From contig JAACJP010000023.1 in assembly GCA_013368375.1 (NCBI GenBank), positions 620,001-684,000 on the forward strand: 64,000 bases of DNA. The letters are read 5' to 3'. This DNA is from Tricholomella constricta. Its lineage: Eukaryota > Basidiomycota > Agaricomycetes > Agaricales > Lyophyllaceae. A program made the position numbers and the translations under genes. The notes beneath the pieces were generated by a model that saw only the letters and a list, made by a program, of their open reading frames with translations, was not told where the DNA came from and made no database searches. Shown here one piece after another: positions 24,772-37,265 of the stretch; positions within the stretch are counted from its first letter, which is position 1, and each line of letters begins with the position of its first letter.

Positions 24772-26841
24772 CTATTGATCCTCCATCCCCCATCCCCCGA
24801 CACCCGCCAAGAAGCGACATTGCAAGATCTTTTCAAATGTTGGACGCGCTGCGACGTCTACCTGAAGACATGCCCTGACAAGCGCTGCTGCGTCTCCAAG
24901 CGCGCCGCCTCCGTCACCTTCTTCGTCATCACGTTCTTTGCCCTCCCCACATCGTTCGTCCAGTGCAATTGAGGCGTTCGCAAAGGGAGATTGGAGCCCC
25001 TCTTGCGTTTCTTCGGCAGTCATAAATGGGCATTCCCCTACGAGGAGCACGAATGCCACAACTCCAAATGCCCAAACATCCTGTTCTTTGCCATGATATC
25101 GCTCCCCCCGGAGGATTTCTGGCCCAGCATAATCCAATCTACATCGAAAAGCCCGTTAGTGACAGATGTTCCGTTCCATTGCGAATCAAAATATACATAC
25201 GTTCCACTGAAAGTATCCCAACCATTCTTTTTCACCAGTCCTGAACTCCCGAAATCAATTAAAATACACTTGCCAACAGGCCCAAGGACAACATTTTCGT
25301 CTTTCACATCTCGATGTACTAAATAGAACTGATTAGTGAGGACGGGAAATATCACGAGGCAATGCGGCGTACCAATTCCCTGCATATGAAGGAAGTACAA
25401 GGCATCTGCAATTTGGCCCAGATACGTTCGAATGGAACTCGCCGGGAGACCTTGAGGAAAGGTCTCCACCAAATCAAACAGATCAGATGAGGGCGGGGGT
25501 TCGTTCGGCCGTTGCTCTGGTGTCGTCGAAGGGAGGACGAGATAGTAAAAATGATTATCTTCGAAGAAATCTAGGAGGGGGCAGATGTTGGGGTGGCCTT
25601 TCACCACCCTGCCTTCGACCCACGAATCGTCCACCCCACCCTGCGAAAAGTGTTCTAGAGTTTTAAGCGTCGTGGAAGTAAACCGGGAAGGGTCCCACGG
25701 CCGCAGAGGAGGCAGTACATATGGCGTGTTAGAGATCGCAGACATAACATAGATTTCGATCGGAATCGTGCCGTGCTTGGGGTGCTTCTTCCAACAGTCT
25801 GCGAGGATACGGGACTTGATAATCTGCTTGATGACCAAGGGAGGCTGCGCAAACGCCCTTCAACCATAGAACAAAGCTGATTATGAAATGAGGAAAACGC
25901 ACCCCCGTTGAACCGTCGGCACGGACTTCTCGGGCGCGCTTCACTAGTCCATAGGCACCCCGACCGATCTCGCCGTCGATAACAAAGTCAGAGATAGTTC
26001 GACCACCCAGGAAAGATCCTGTTTCTTTTTCAATGGTCGGCGATGGTGGGCGGGTGCTGGCGGCCACGCTGAGGAAACTACTTGAGCTGTTGTTCCGGCG
26101 TATACTCTGAGGCAAAACGGGCGAGGGTGGATCTATCGGAGCAATTGAAACACGTCCGGCAATAAGTGACACGCGTTGGCGCGAAGAACGTCGACGAGGT
26201 CGAGGTGATGAAGGAGAGCGAGACGATAGCGGGCGAGTGGAACCCACGGAGCCAGCCAAGCTCGGAGGTCGTGGAGATGTAGATCGGGACTGTATAGGAG
26301 AAGCAACAAAGGATTGTTCTGGAGGAGATGTTGTGGAAGTCATACGAAGTGAAAAGGCGGTGGTTGGAGTAAGGCTGGGAGGACGTATGATGGGCGATGT
26401 ATCATTAAATGCATGGTTATGTTTGCGACCATGTGCTGTTTCAGTGGGCTTTGGTGCAAACTCTAGTTCCGAACGGGGTGAGCAGGCGACGGCATCTACT
26501 ACTATGGGAGAACATGGTGATCGCGGCCGGTCGTTGTTGTGGTCGTTCCAGTCGAATCCCCTCCCAATTGACGTAACACCCCAGCTCCCGACACTTGCTG
26601 TTCTGTAAAATTTAGCAGCGAGCGGCGGCGCCTTCCAATCATCGTCGATAGTGGGCGCCGACAGCATATAGCTCGACGAAGGATAAATCCAAAGTCCCTG
26701 TGTAATCAGGAAGAGGACAGCTGTAGTAGTGGTTGGCGCTAGCTTTTTGACGATTTCCGTTTCACCGTGCCACTCAGGTCTCAGGCAGACCCACGTGGGT
26801 CTCGGACTTGACATCCTTGCAATTTCGCTGCTAAAACACAT
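24772..26841 (-). CDS. Serine/threonine kinase, PAS-kinase-like
   Basis: Protein kinase with a long Ser/Pro-rich N-terminal region (from MCFSSEIARMSSPRPTW) and a C-terminal catalytic domain. Domain order: glycine loop IGRGAYGLVKRA, ATP-lysine in LVIKQIIKSRI, catalytic loop VHRDVKDENVVL, DFG in ILIDFGSSG, activation-segment end YAGPEIL (GPE in place of APE), and VWAFGVVAFVLLVGECPF. The insert-rich hinge, the KSRILADCWKKH helix and LDYAGPEILRGERYHGKEQDVW place it near PAS kinase (Psk1/PASK), which links nutrient state to sugar partitioning. No PAS domain is recognisable in the N-terminal 280 residues, so it may be a relative that lost it. Introns lie near 25,900-25,838, 25,372-25,319 and 25,201-25,139. 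Confidence 0.8.
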
Positions 26842-27244
26842 TATTCAAAAGACTGTATGTTTTCCACAATTGCGCTCTTTAATTAATTGCAAGGTCTCCT
26901 TATGTAGTGACCCAAGTGAGCTGCTCAGTGAAAAACGCTCCTTGTCAACCTGTGGCAGTGCAATCCTACGTCACGTGACTGACCAGAAGCTGCTTTTGCC
27001 AGACTTGGAATCGTCAACGTCGTCCACCTCAAGCCCTCTAAATCTGTGAGTATATGCGTTCTACACTGAATCCATGTCCTTGAATGATTCCACAATGTCG
27101 GGCGAATCCAACGCTATGCAATTTGTCACCTTTTCATCGATGGATTTGGTGGATGGATACGACTTCGACTGGATGACCTTTTGATCCCGGCACCAGACAT
27201 AGACGCGAATTTCTTGCTGATACTCCCTCTCCTTATAGCTCGTC
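26842..27244. promoter_or_regulatory. Divergent promoter, kinase / eL32
   Basis: This 403-bp intergenic region lies between outward-facing genes. A CTTATAGC element at 27231-27238 lies only about 10 bp before the eL32 ATG, and TACGTCACGTGAC (about 26,969-26,981) is a CACGTG-type E-box site. No coding potential is supported. Confidence 0.4.
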
Positions 27245-27836
27245 ATGGCCGTCAAGATTCCCATAGTCAAAAAGCGCACCAACAAGTTCAAGTGCGTACC
27301 CTTCCTGTCCGACATGATTTTTGTCTGAAGGTCTTGCAGGCGCCACCAGTCTGATCGTTACCACTGTGTTAAGGAGGCATGGAGGAAGCCTAAGGGAATT
27401 GACAACAGGGTCAGGCGCCGTTTCAGCGGCCAGACCGCCATGCCTAAAGTGCGTTGAACCAGCTCTGTCGTGCCTTTTCATGCTGAGTATATGCTATTAG
27501 ATTGGTTATGGAAGCAACAAGAAGGTGCGTTGCTGGTGTCTAGACGTTGTATTCGATTTAACTTTGAATTAGACACGCCATCTTCTTCCCAACGGCCTCA
27601 AAAAGTTTCTGGTGAACAATGTCCGGGAGGTCGACCTCCTCCTTATGCACAACAAAAGCTTCGCCGCTGAGATCGCTCACGGTGTCTCGAGCCGCAACCG
27701 CACATCAATCCTTGAGAGGTACTTTAGACTGTCCTGAATGAGTTGATGTCAACCGTTTGACCTATTTTCGCGCAGGGCCAAGGTTTTGGGCATCAAGGTG
27801 ACGAACTCCGCTGCCCGTCTACGGTCAGAGGAGTAG
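27245..27836 (+). CDS. RPL32: 60S ribosomal protein eL32
   Basis: Large-subunit ribosomal protein. The ATG at 27245 gives [16 protein letters not shown]. Four introns with GTGCGT or GTACTT donors are removed to join [76 protein letters not shown] and [21 protein letters not shown]. This is the complete family sequence of about 130 residues. TAG is at 27834-27836. Introns clustered near the 5' end are usual for ribosomal protein genes in basidiomycetes. The upstream region is shared with the divergent kinase gene. Confidence 0.96.
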
Positions 27837-28096
27837 AGGGTGGTTATCGGTCTCTTGCATCTCACATTCATGTAACACATATGCTGGAATATCCATCCTG
27901 CGCCATGCTAGTATGCACATATCTAAGGCTGATTTTGGTAACAATTTACATGACTTGCCGCCATTCCTTTTTGGGGATGGAATACACAACTACGTTCACT
28001 TCTTCACCACACACTGCACACTTCATGTCTTGGAGATCTGGAAAGCAAGTCTGCCGCCCGTCGAGTTCATCCATGTCTTTACATAGTTATTTACAG

Positions 28097-29384
28097 CGTA
28101 GGGGAAGTGAGGTCGGCCTCTCATGCTGGCGACTGGTACACTGGAGAAGGTCTGTTTCTGCTCTCCAGTGTCATCGTCTAGGATCGATTCCATTTTGCCT
28201 ACAGGTCAAGGGCTTGATGCTGAGCTCTCTGCATGGCTCAGTGCTGTGGGGCCGGTCGATGAGCCTTATCCTATCAAGGGATGTAAAGCAGTGATCGCAC
28301 CGTTTGTCCTTCATGCATGATCTTCGTTCGCGATCCGATGTCTAATTAATTTATAGTCATGCCGGGTATTCATACTCTGGACGTGCGGCAGCATGGGCCT
28401 ACAAGAGTATAGACACCACCGGAATGTAATGTTTCCAGTTCATATCGTTCGCCGAAAACTGAGCATCATTGCCCCCAGCAAACGCGTTTTTATCCTTGGA
28501 CCGTCCCACCACTTTTATCTGCAAGGATGTGCGCTTTCATCGTGCAAGGAGTATGCTACCCCCATCGGAAAGCTACCGTTGGATACTGAGAGTGTGTACA
28601 TTGACCGTCACCCACTTTGGCCCAGGAATTGACAGACTATAGCCATCGAGGAACTTTGGTCAACAGGCAAATTTGAATCGATGTCCATCAAAGCTGATGA
28701 GGACGAACACAGCATAGAGATGCATCTTCCCTATGTACGGAAAGTGTTTGAAGGGTACCAGTTCCCACTCGTATCGAATGAATCAATACCACTGATACTG
28801 GACCCTTTAGACAGGACATTGCTATTGTTCCCATTGTGGTCGGTGCTATCTCTCGCGAATTGGAGGGCAGCTTTGGGTCCCTTCTTGCCCCGTATCTGGA
28901 GCGGGAAGATACGTTCTGCGTCGTATCCAGTGATTTCTGCCATTGGTGAGCTTCGCCGCTATGCAGCCATGGACAGACTCTAACCGTGTCCTGCAGGGGC
29001 ACAAGATTCTCCTACACCCATTACTATCCGGAAGCGGCACCTAGCGACACTCCTGCTGTTCGCCTTTCGCGCTCAGTAGCGCCAACGCCCTCCCATCCCA
29101 TACATCAGTCCATCAGGCAGTTGGACCACGAGGCTATGGAGCTACTGAGATTGCGGCCCACCGCAACGGATGCCCATGTCTCGTTCGCGAAGTATCTTGC
29201 GAATACCAAGAATACGATCTGTGGGCGCCATCCTATCGGTGTTCTACTTGGTGCCATGGCGTTTCTGGAGAAGGAGAAGGGTACCCAGCCCATACTTAAA
29301 TGGGTGAGATACGAACAAAGCAGTGCTTGCATGACGATCAGAGACTCCAGTGTGAGTTACGCAAGTGCTTGGATCCGGTTCTAG
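28097..29384 (+). CDS. MHO1: MEMO1/Mho1 family protein
   Basis: Homologue of human MEMO1, related to aromatic-ring dioxygenases and reported as a copper/iron-binding redox protein. Spliced segments give [47 protein letters not shown] (metal-site histidine), [78 protein letters not shown] and [12 protein letters not shown]. The end is [10 protein letters not shown]. The characteristic H-H-H-C metal ligand positions are all present. The first coding exon is not resolved: family members start about 5-10 residues before the [10 protein letters not shown] block. I place the confident exon start at 28097, with the initiator probably in 27,970-28,080. Confidence 0.85.
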
Positions 29385-29419
29385 TACAAGTGTCACTGTA
29401 TACAACTTTTCCAAGAGAT

Positions 29420-30562
29420 CTACAAGTTACAAGAGAGTTGAATCTGAGCACCGACTGGTTCGTCTTTCTCTATGCTAGCCTCTGTGCCGGGCACACCCGG
29501 GTCTTCGACGACCTAGATAACTGAGCATAAGCTCGTGGATACCTGCAAAGGAATATCATGTTACCTTGCCTGCCGCGATTTCTATATCCTCAAATCCCCA
29601 ATCTCGCGAAGCGCCTTCTTTCAAGTGAGCACCATCCGCAAGGCGTGGCGCTATCCAAGCGCCCAAAATGTCCTGATTACCCTGATCTCGCTCGAACTCC
29701 GAGAGAGAGCAACATCCGACTCGGAGGCGCAGGTCCCTGTCGCCCATCAGGCTTCTCGCCAGCGCGATCACCGTGGCAGCGTGGCTCACAAAGAGGATGC
29801 GCGAGTGCTCTCCTGGAAACCTACGTTCCAATTGCACAGCAAAGGCCTGAAGGAAGCCATCGATCCGCTCGTGGATCTCTTCCACGGCTTCACCCTTACG
29901 TGATGGATACCATACGGACGACCACGAAGGGTCGATCTCGGGAAAGTACTGTCTCAGCGACTCTGCAGATCCTGGACGCGGGTGCAGCCCCGTGCCCGGT
30001 ACGACAGGCGAATACCATTCCGCGATCCCTGCACGTAGTTGAATGATAGGCGACAATATATAAATAGGTGCAGTAGCTATGCTTACCATGCTCGACATAA
30101 ATTGGAATACCGAGTGCTGATGACACTGGCTGCGAAGTCTGCAGGCAACGATCTGGCGTCTTTCGTCAGCGCACCGTCGGGTGACTTGCCGAATGAGGTG
30201 GACGTACAATACGGAGATGAGAATATGGCTGTGGGCCGCTCCTCCTGTGGGAGAGATAGGAAGTAATCTCCAAGTTCCCGAGCTTGAGTCTGCGAGGGGT
30301 ATTTTAAATAGGTTAGGTACTAACACAAGGACCAGAACTCACTTCTCCGTAAGATGCCAGAGGAGGATCGCGAGGAAGTCCTGTCTTGCTCTGCCTATGG
30401 TTGTTTGAGATACAGGAAAGCGATGATCGTCAGCCAATTATGTAGATACCAGTTGCTATTGATCCAGTTCAGCCTAAATCCTGCATAGAGTTCGATAAAT
30501 GGAACGGAAGAAACGAGACCGCAATGCATACCATGCCGAGCAACGTAGATCTTATCAACCAT
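29420..30562 (-). CDS. Histidine phosphatase family, tau55/TFC7-like
   Basis: Phosphoglycerate-mutase-like protein. The ATG at 30562 gives MVDKIYVARHG, the RHG phosphohistidine motif split by an intron, continuing FRLNWINSNW. Later blocks are PRDPPLASYGETQ, PTAIFSSPYYRCLQT, ALGIPIYVEHGIAEWYSP, SWSSVWYPSRKGEAVEEIHE and ILFVSHAATVIALARSLMGD (second catalytic His). The end is RLADGAHLKEGASRDWGFED, then after a 50-nt intron VVEDPGVPGTEASI, with TAG at 29422-29420. The MVDKIYVARHGFRLNW start marks the branch related to the N-terminal half of yeast tau55, a TFIIIC subunit, and its paralogue. No extra TFIIIC part is seen, so it may be the stand-alone paralogue. Confidence 0.82.
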
Positions 30563-31028
30563 GATGATGGTTGATTGTAATTTATGGGATGTTGACAGGT
30601 CAATAAAACGAGGAAAGGGTTAGCTATCAACTCATGTCACAATTTACAATCAAGTGACAATCTTGATTAAATCGCGGTTGGAGGTGTGGCGCCCGAACTG
30701 CACATCAGATACGTTTCACACATTCATCTGTGACCAGAGATTGCAAAACTTCCTACTACTTACCTAGGGGGCAGTGCCCACTGCCAAATATAGAACAAGC
30801 TATTTTTGTGGTCATCGATTTCATTCACGGATCATGCCATAAGTCGATATCGAGAAGGGAAACAAGACGAAGGAACAGGTGACATCGAGAGAAGGTAAAT
30901 GGATTAGAATATGATGCAACAGATGAGCAGCTGAGCGACGGAACAACAGAACATTTGGCACCTAAAGCCCAAATCGCATGACAAACTTTTCACTACCATG
31001 CAGAAGATGACTGGCTGGAAGGAAGGAT
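30563..31028. other. Intergenic, nothing recognised
   Basis: This 466-bp A/T-rich spacer lies between the histidine phosphatase start and the end of the Stm1-like gene. It should hold the promoter of the former and the 3' UTR of the latter. I see no frame, repeat or RNA gene in it. Confidence 0.4.
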
Positions 31029-32253
31029 TCAAGATAGGGAAGGGAAGGCAGTCTGGTCGTCGACGTTGACGACAGGAGCAGTGGCTTGGCGGGGGCTGCG
31101 AATTCCACCACCACGTCCACGTCCACCGCGAGCTCTGTCACCACCGCGATCACCACCACGTCCACCGCGACCGCGACCACCACGGTCAGGTCGCTCGAAG
31201 CGAGCCTCAATTTCGAGGAAAACCTTCTCTTCCTTCTTGGTGCGAGCCTTGGGAGCGTTCTTGGTCTGGTGGGGACAACAAGTGAGCAGAAGCCGTCAGT
31301 CGAAGATGATTCTCGCACCTTGCCGACGAAGTAGGCATCCTCCTCAACTTTTTCGAGGGGAACAACATCTTTCCAGATGTTGGCATCTGCACCCTCATTG
31401 GCTCGGCGAGTGCCTTCGAGCTTAGGAATGACAGTTTCCTTCTCCTTCTGTTGGGCGAGATACTGATCGAGGGTCAAGGTATTGTCCTCCTCCTCGGGTT
31501 CTCTCTCCCTGCGAGGGCGGCTTTCAGCCTTGTCACCCTCTGCGGCGGGGGCGGCATCGGCGTCGGCAGCAGGAGTGCCCCAATCGGCAGCAGGAGCAGA
31601 ATCAGCAGCCCATTCGTTGCTCTCGGCAGCAGCATCGACGGTGGCGTCTTGCTCGTTCTTCAATTCGGTGTTGCCATCGGCGCCTCCCCAGGACTGTTGT
31701 ATCTTTTTGTCCGAATCGCTAAATGGGGTCGAGTTGGAGCTAAACTTTTAAGCTGTGAATTCGGTAATAGACGCACGTTTTGCCGGTCTGGCTATGCTTG
31801 TCAAAAGGACGACGACCACCCCTGGGAACACCTCGAGCACCCCGACCCCTGCCACGGTTCTCGACTGTTCAATATGATGAGATTAGAAAATGAACAGAAA
31901 TTATTAGAGGATAGTCTTCTCACATCTCCTTTGGCCCTCTACAGGAACGGGTTCCTCGACACCGTTCTGGTTGGGGTTGGAATCCTTGGGAGCAGGCTTG
32001 TTTGCACCACCCCTAGCGTAGTACTTTCCACCTCGGGCAGCGGGACCACCCCTGGGCTTCAGGTTTCCGCGGGCAGGGACAGGAGGAGCTGGAGGCGCCT
32101 GAGCAGCGGGAATGGGAGCAGGGCTAGAGGGTCTGGAGGCACCTTCAGCTGTTGGATATCGAAGATCGGTTATATCATCAGATCAGATTAAAACAAGAGA
32201 GGGAGAGACGGACCATCCAAGAGGGCAAACGGGTTTTTCGTGGCCACCGACAT
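31029..32253 (-). CDS. Stm1/SERBP1-like ribosome-associated RNA-binding protein
   Basis: Protein of the Stm1/HABP4-SERBP1 family, which clamps and preserves non-translating 80S ribosomes. The start MSVATKNPFALLD at 32253 is the conserved N-terminal motif (NPFxLL). After introns near 32,213-32,150, 31,925-31,867 and 31,771-31,717 come Gly/Arg-rich ENRGRGRGARGVPRGGRRPF, DKHSQTGKTDSDKKIQQSWG (family hallmark 'DRHSxTGK..DKK..Q.WG'), an acidic/Ala linker, EEEDNTLTLDQYLAQQKEKE and LEKVEEDAYFVGK. The end has RGG repeats (RPDRGGRGGRGGDRGGDRA) and VVNVDDQTAFPSLS. The RGG boxes are likely arginine-methylated. Length is close to family members. Confidence 0.88.
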
Positions 32254-32845
32254 GTTTGACGGGGCCCTTTTAATGGACAGTCAGTTGTGGACTTGGGTGG
32301 GGACGGTTGGACGAATTTTTATTTGGAAGCGAGCCTCCGAGACGACAAGAGCAAGGTCTGCGACTTTTTACACCGCCAGACCCCAGAATTCCCGTCCACC
32401 TACATCCGGGGTCCCGTCAAGCCACGCGAGGTACTGTACAGTTTATACATCCCTATAAAGCCCGTACCTTCCCTCCTGGTTTCCTAACGCAAAATTTCAC
32501 AGGTGAGCTGCCCCCCCATGCATGTCGTGCCGCGCACAACGTCGACTGACATCTGTTTAACAGCCACTCAAAAGCATCTCGACGATGACTCGCCCGCCTG
32601 CTTGCAGGACTGGAGTGATTCGAGGACCTCGAGACCGTCATAGTAGGCTGGAGAGGGAGTACACGATGGGACTGGGTGCGGTGGGCTTTGATGTGCTCTT
32701 CTGAGTGCGTGCGGAGGACCCTTCGTGGTTGCCGCGTAGGCACTGTCGCAATGTCTCGTTGTACATTCGCTTTATTATTGAATCTGCTATCATGCTGCTA
32801 TCTATTTATTTTTGAATCTTTAATTTGTGTCACCCAATTTGTCAC
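32254..32845. other. Divergent upstream region, Stm1-like / SPP1-like
   Basis: About 590 bp between the Stm1-like start and the repeat tract of the next gene. A TATAAAG at 32,454-32,460 faces right. Short frames on both strands do not resemble proteins. It is probably promoter and 5' UTR for both genes. Confidence 0.35.
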
Positions 32846-32965
32846 AAGCGTGATCGCGGTTGCCGTTGTAGCCGCTGCCGTTGTCGCTGCCGTTGTCGCT
32901 GTCGCTGTCGTTGTCGCCGTTGATCCCGTCGTTGCCGTCGTCGTTGTCGTCGCTCTTGCCACTGC
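32846..32965 (+). repeat. Imperfect GYY trinucleotide repeat in 5' leader
   Basis: An imperfect run of GTT/GCC/GTC/GCT triplets of about 115 bp (period 3, with units such as GTTGTCGCC) lies just upstream of the SPP1-like ATG at 32978. In two frames it would encode Val/Ala or Thr/Ala/Ile runs, but it precedes the chosen start, so it is probably untranslated leader. Confidence 0.7.
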
Positions 32966-32977
32966 CCGCCGCCAACG

Positions 32978-35900
32978 ATGGCGTCTCGACGTCTCGACAT
33001 CTCTTCGTTGCTCTGCAATGATCAAGTCCCAGAACCCGTCGTGCTTGCCCCGCATCTCAGACACCCTGCCCAATCGTCGACGCCGTCCTACGCCCGGCAT
33101 GCCCCGTCGCCTTCAATGTCGCCCACCTTTCCCCCGACGTCCCAGATGCCTTACTCCCACCGCCCATCGTCATCTCATTCCTACCCTTCTCGCCATCGTC
33201 TCAGCCCACCCTTAAATCCTTACCCGTTGCCACCGCCATCCTTGCCAAGTCCCCGCCAATTTGCATCTCCAGCCTCATCCACCGCACACAAGCTGCCTTC
33301 TTTTGGCTTGGAGGCTCTCGTCCAAGCCGCAACCGAGGAACGTCGGCGTATCAGCGGTGGCAGCTCGACCGAGTCGGATGTTCCAAGGCGTCCAAGTCCC
33401 ACTGACCAACGCCATATATCGCAACCTCAGCAATTCCACCATCCCCAACATTTTCGGCAACCCAAACCACCTGATGATTATGTCCGTTCACCCATCCTTC
33501 ACCAGTCTCCAACCGTTAGTCCAGTTCAAACCATCCAAAGTCCAGTTCAGCCCATCTTGAGCCCTGTCCAGCCCAGTCGTAGTCCAGCCTATTCACCGCT
33601 GCTCCAGCACCAGTCACAACCTCGCCACCGGGTTGCCGACAGGCACCGTGTCCCTCTGGATGAGCCCCAGATTCGGCTGAGCCCTGTTGATGATATACAT
33701 TATCGCGCTCCCCAGCCTGCCTACTTATCCCCACCACTTCAACCTCAATCTTCTCGGCAGCAGCTGGAACACGAACACCGCCTACAACAACAGCATGAGC
33801 TGCAGCGCCAGCGCCAACATCACGAGCAACTTCTGCGTCAAGAACAGCAGCAACAACAACAGCTCGCTCGTGAGCGCCATGTTGTATTCACAGAAAGGTC
33901 TGCTCCTCCTCCTTCTTCCCACTCGCACCGTGGACCGTCCATGCCTTTGCATGTCGAAGTTCCCTCCCCGTCCCCCCATCGGCCCCCCCCAATTCCTTCG
34001 CCTCACACCAGCGGACGCAAATCGGATCCGGGCCAGCTTCACCGCGTCGTAACGCCAGTTCACGCCGGTTCTATTTTGCCTGTGACCATGCACTCACCCC
34101 CTGAGCCTCTGTCGATGTGCGAGACTTCCCTGCATCCGAAGAAGAAGCGAAGGTACTCCGACTCGCCTGTGCATTCGATTTCTTCAGAGGACAAGGAGCG
34201 TCTTCATCGTGAGCGGGAGAAAATGATGATGGGAGACCTTGGTTATGGACGTCTCGAGCCTGTTGCCAATGTCGTCACAACTGGTCCTAGAAGGCCTGGT
34301 TCAGGCCATGGCCATGGTCGGAAACATCTGGGATTAGTGGATCTTATCACACCAGATCGTGAAAGGGAGCGGGTTGCCAGTTTAAATCTCTGTGCTGTAG
34401 GGAGTATCCGTGAGGGGCATAGTTTGCTCACTCCTCATGGCCGGAGGTCTCCTCCTGGTAGCGAGTCAGGCAGAGCCAAAGCAGCGAGGAAATCCGGAGA
34501 TGTGGGTCGCACTTTGCATGGCCTGGTATCACAGGTCGCTCCCGACAAGACACAGTTAGCCGAGGAGGAGGAGACGAAGAAGACTCAATCTCGGCCTACA
34601 CCCGAGGTTTTAACAAAGTCAGAATTAGGGCTACCAAAGATTCATTCACGTCCTCTCCCTCCTTCTCCTACACCGTCTCCAATCAAAGCTACAGAAGAGG
34701 ACGCCCATGAATGGTTCCTGGAACATTTTGATGACTACAATGCACCTACCAATTTTCAACCATCTCCTCCCGATATTCTGCCAACTGCTCCAGTCTCTGC
34801 TTCTCTTGCTTCCTCTGGCCGTCGTATATCTGAAAGCCCTCCCCCGAAGAAGCAGACCCCTACGCCCATAACAATGCCTGAAGCCGCAGTCGCCCTTGAG
34901 CAGGAATTGGAGGATTTAATCGTTCATCCTGTAGCGCACGTCAGCAAGACTGAGCCTGACATGGATGTGGACGTGGACCTTGCCGTGACTGAGCTCGTTG
35001 CGAAGACACTGGAGGCAGACGATGCCAAGGTTGAAGATATCGGGATTGGGATGGAGGTAGACGTGGAAGATGAGCTGCTCAGCCTGGTGGATGATCGACC
35101 TGCCGTACGTCGACCCACGGGAAAATCAGCAACCACCACCCCTGGTCCATCGATGTCCAAACCACCGGTGCCGCCGCGAGCTGCCCCGAACGGTGCTAGG
35201 CATGCGTCACCTTCTGCCATGTATGCAGTATCGGCTCCCTCCCCTTCTGGCTTCCTTTTGCCCGCTGTGAGACCGACATCCACGCGGCCCACGTCCGAAC
35301 GTGGATCGATGCCTCCGCCAGCATCAGTTGCCCCAGGTCGAGGCAAGGACAAGGAAGACAAACCTATGGAAAGAATAGGCAGTCTCAAGAAGAAGAAAGA
35401 TCAGGCATCAAAAGTGTGTCGCACAGTTTCCGTGACGAGACCCTTGTACTAATCATTCTAATAGCCTGGTGCAAATACAAAGGCCGCGAGCGCACCATCA
35501 ACAACGATCAAAGCCCGAGCGAAACCTGGTCCGAAACCGAAGCTAAAAACTTCAGATGTGTCTTTGTCTGCTACAGTTGCGAAGCCCAAAGCAGGTCCCA
35601 GAAAGCCTGCCGCGTCTCGGTCGCGCTCGACGTCCGTCATGCCCAGTGGATCTGTTGGGCCCGAAGGCGGTGAGACGAAGGCGGAGAAACAGGAGGAGGA
35701 AGAGGAATCTGACGGTCACGAGGACGACAAGCTATATTGCGTGTGCAAGACGAAATACGACGAGGACCGGTTTATGATTGCCTGTGATCGGTGAGGCATT
35801 TGTTCGTTTACGTGAAACTTGCGCTGACGTACTCCTGGATAGCTGTGATGACTGGTATCATACTCAATGTGTGAATATGCCTGATCTCGAGGTTGATCTT

Positions 35901-36963
35901 GTGGATCTGTTCGTTTGTCCGCTATGTATCAAAAGTAAGCTAGTTTATCTTGGATCATCGGTAAGCATTCTTGACCTTTTCACAGAAAATTCACACCTCT
36001 CGCTCCGGACAACGTATAAGCCGCGTTGTCTTTGGGGACTTCGCCATTCTGATCCTTCTTCGCCGAAAGCATGCCACCGCCCTGCACGCGGCGCATTCTC
36101 AAAATACTGTTCTGATGAATGCGGTGTTAAATGCATGCAGTCGCGTGCGGATGCGTGGGCGAAAAAGGGCGGGAAAAAGGAGAAACTTTGGGAAACTGTC
36201 AAAGATGCCGAGAAGCGGGAGGGAGTCGCGATCTGCACCGAAGATCAGAGTGCTGCAAAGATGGAGGTCGATGAGACGTGCAAAGACGAGAAGGATAAGG
36301 CGACTAAGCAGAAGAAGGGAAAGATCGAACGAGAGGTGGAAAGGTTGCATATACTCCTCGATTCTGTCGTGAAGATGCGCGAGGAGATCAAGAAAGGTAT
36401 GGAGAGTGTGATCTGGCGAGAGAAGTTACTGGAACTGGCCACCGAGAGAGCAGAGCAGGTTGGGGAATGCGGGTGGGACCAGCGACTTTGTTTTGGTGAC
36501 GAAGAATGGGCAGACTTCGGAGCGGGTGTACTTGAGAGTTACGAGGAGGGAAAGGCGGAACAAGTTGGAGGAGAGGCTGAGGGCGAGTGGTGGTGTCCCG
36601 GGAAGAAGATGTGTGACCGCCACGCTGGGTGAGTCCTCCAGATCTGCGAAAGTTTGTTTATTCTTGTGATAGTGATATTGATTTTCTTCATCGTTAATCT
36701 TTAGATGGCAGACCGTCCGATACAGGGATGTCTGCAAAGAAAAGGAGAAGAAGGAGGATGCCCTCTCCAACCTTACGACACGAGAACGCGAAATTCGCAA
36801 ACGCATGGAGGATATCCTTGATCCTCACGGACGCAACTGTAACGACCCATCCGGTAAATCGCCATTAAAGGCTTCTAATGCCAAACTATCCAATGGACAT
36901 ACGAAAGGGAAAATGAATGGTGACACGACGAAGAAGGGCAAGAAACGCAAAGCTCCTTCATAA
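32978..36963 (+). CDS. SPP1: PHD-finger COMPASS subunit, SPP1/CFP1-like
   Basis: Predicted H3K4me3 reader of the Set1/COMPASS complex. The first exon (32978-35414) encodes about 810 mostly disordered residues: Ser/Pro-rich, a Gln-rich stretch (HEQLLRQEQQQQQQLARER) and acidic segments. An intron leads to KARAKPGPKPKLK (AT-hook-like) and an acidic run. The PHD finger is LYCVCKTKYDEDRFMIACDR joined to CDDWYHTQCVNM and FVCPLC (C4HC3, split by introns). After it come KPRCLWGLRH, CHRPARGAFSKYCSDECGVK (second zinc-binding module), a coiled coil, CPGKKMCDRHAGWQTVRYRD and RKRMEDILDP, as in the C-terminal domain of CFP1/Spp1. It ends at TAA 36961-36963. The N-terminal extension is far longer than in yeast Spp1 (353 aa). 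Confidence 0.85.
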
Positions 36964-37265
36964 TATAGACCTGTATCTTACCTTCCCCGTTTTTGGAACT
37001 TTTTGAAATAGTCTTCTACGCTTTGAGGTTTTTGCTCTCGTCATTATGTATCCACTTCGTCTTGTTCTGCAGCATCTTTTCCATTGGAAAAATCAATCGA
37101 TTTCATTCCTGTGTACAGAGGGCAATCGTACATCTGGCGCGAAGCGGTGTAAGTATAACAATAATACAGTGTAGTCCAGATCCCTGTTAAGACAATAATG
37201 AATCTGCCTACGTGACTGGTGGCGATTACATCAGGCTGCGGTCCGAAAGGCAACAATGCAGAACG

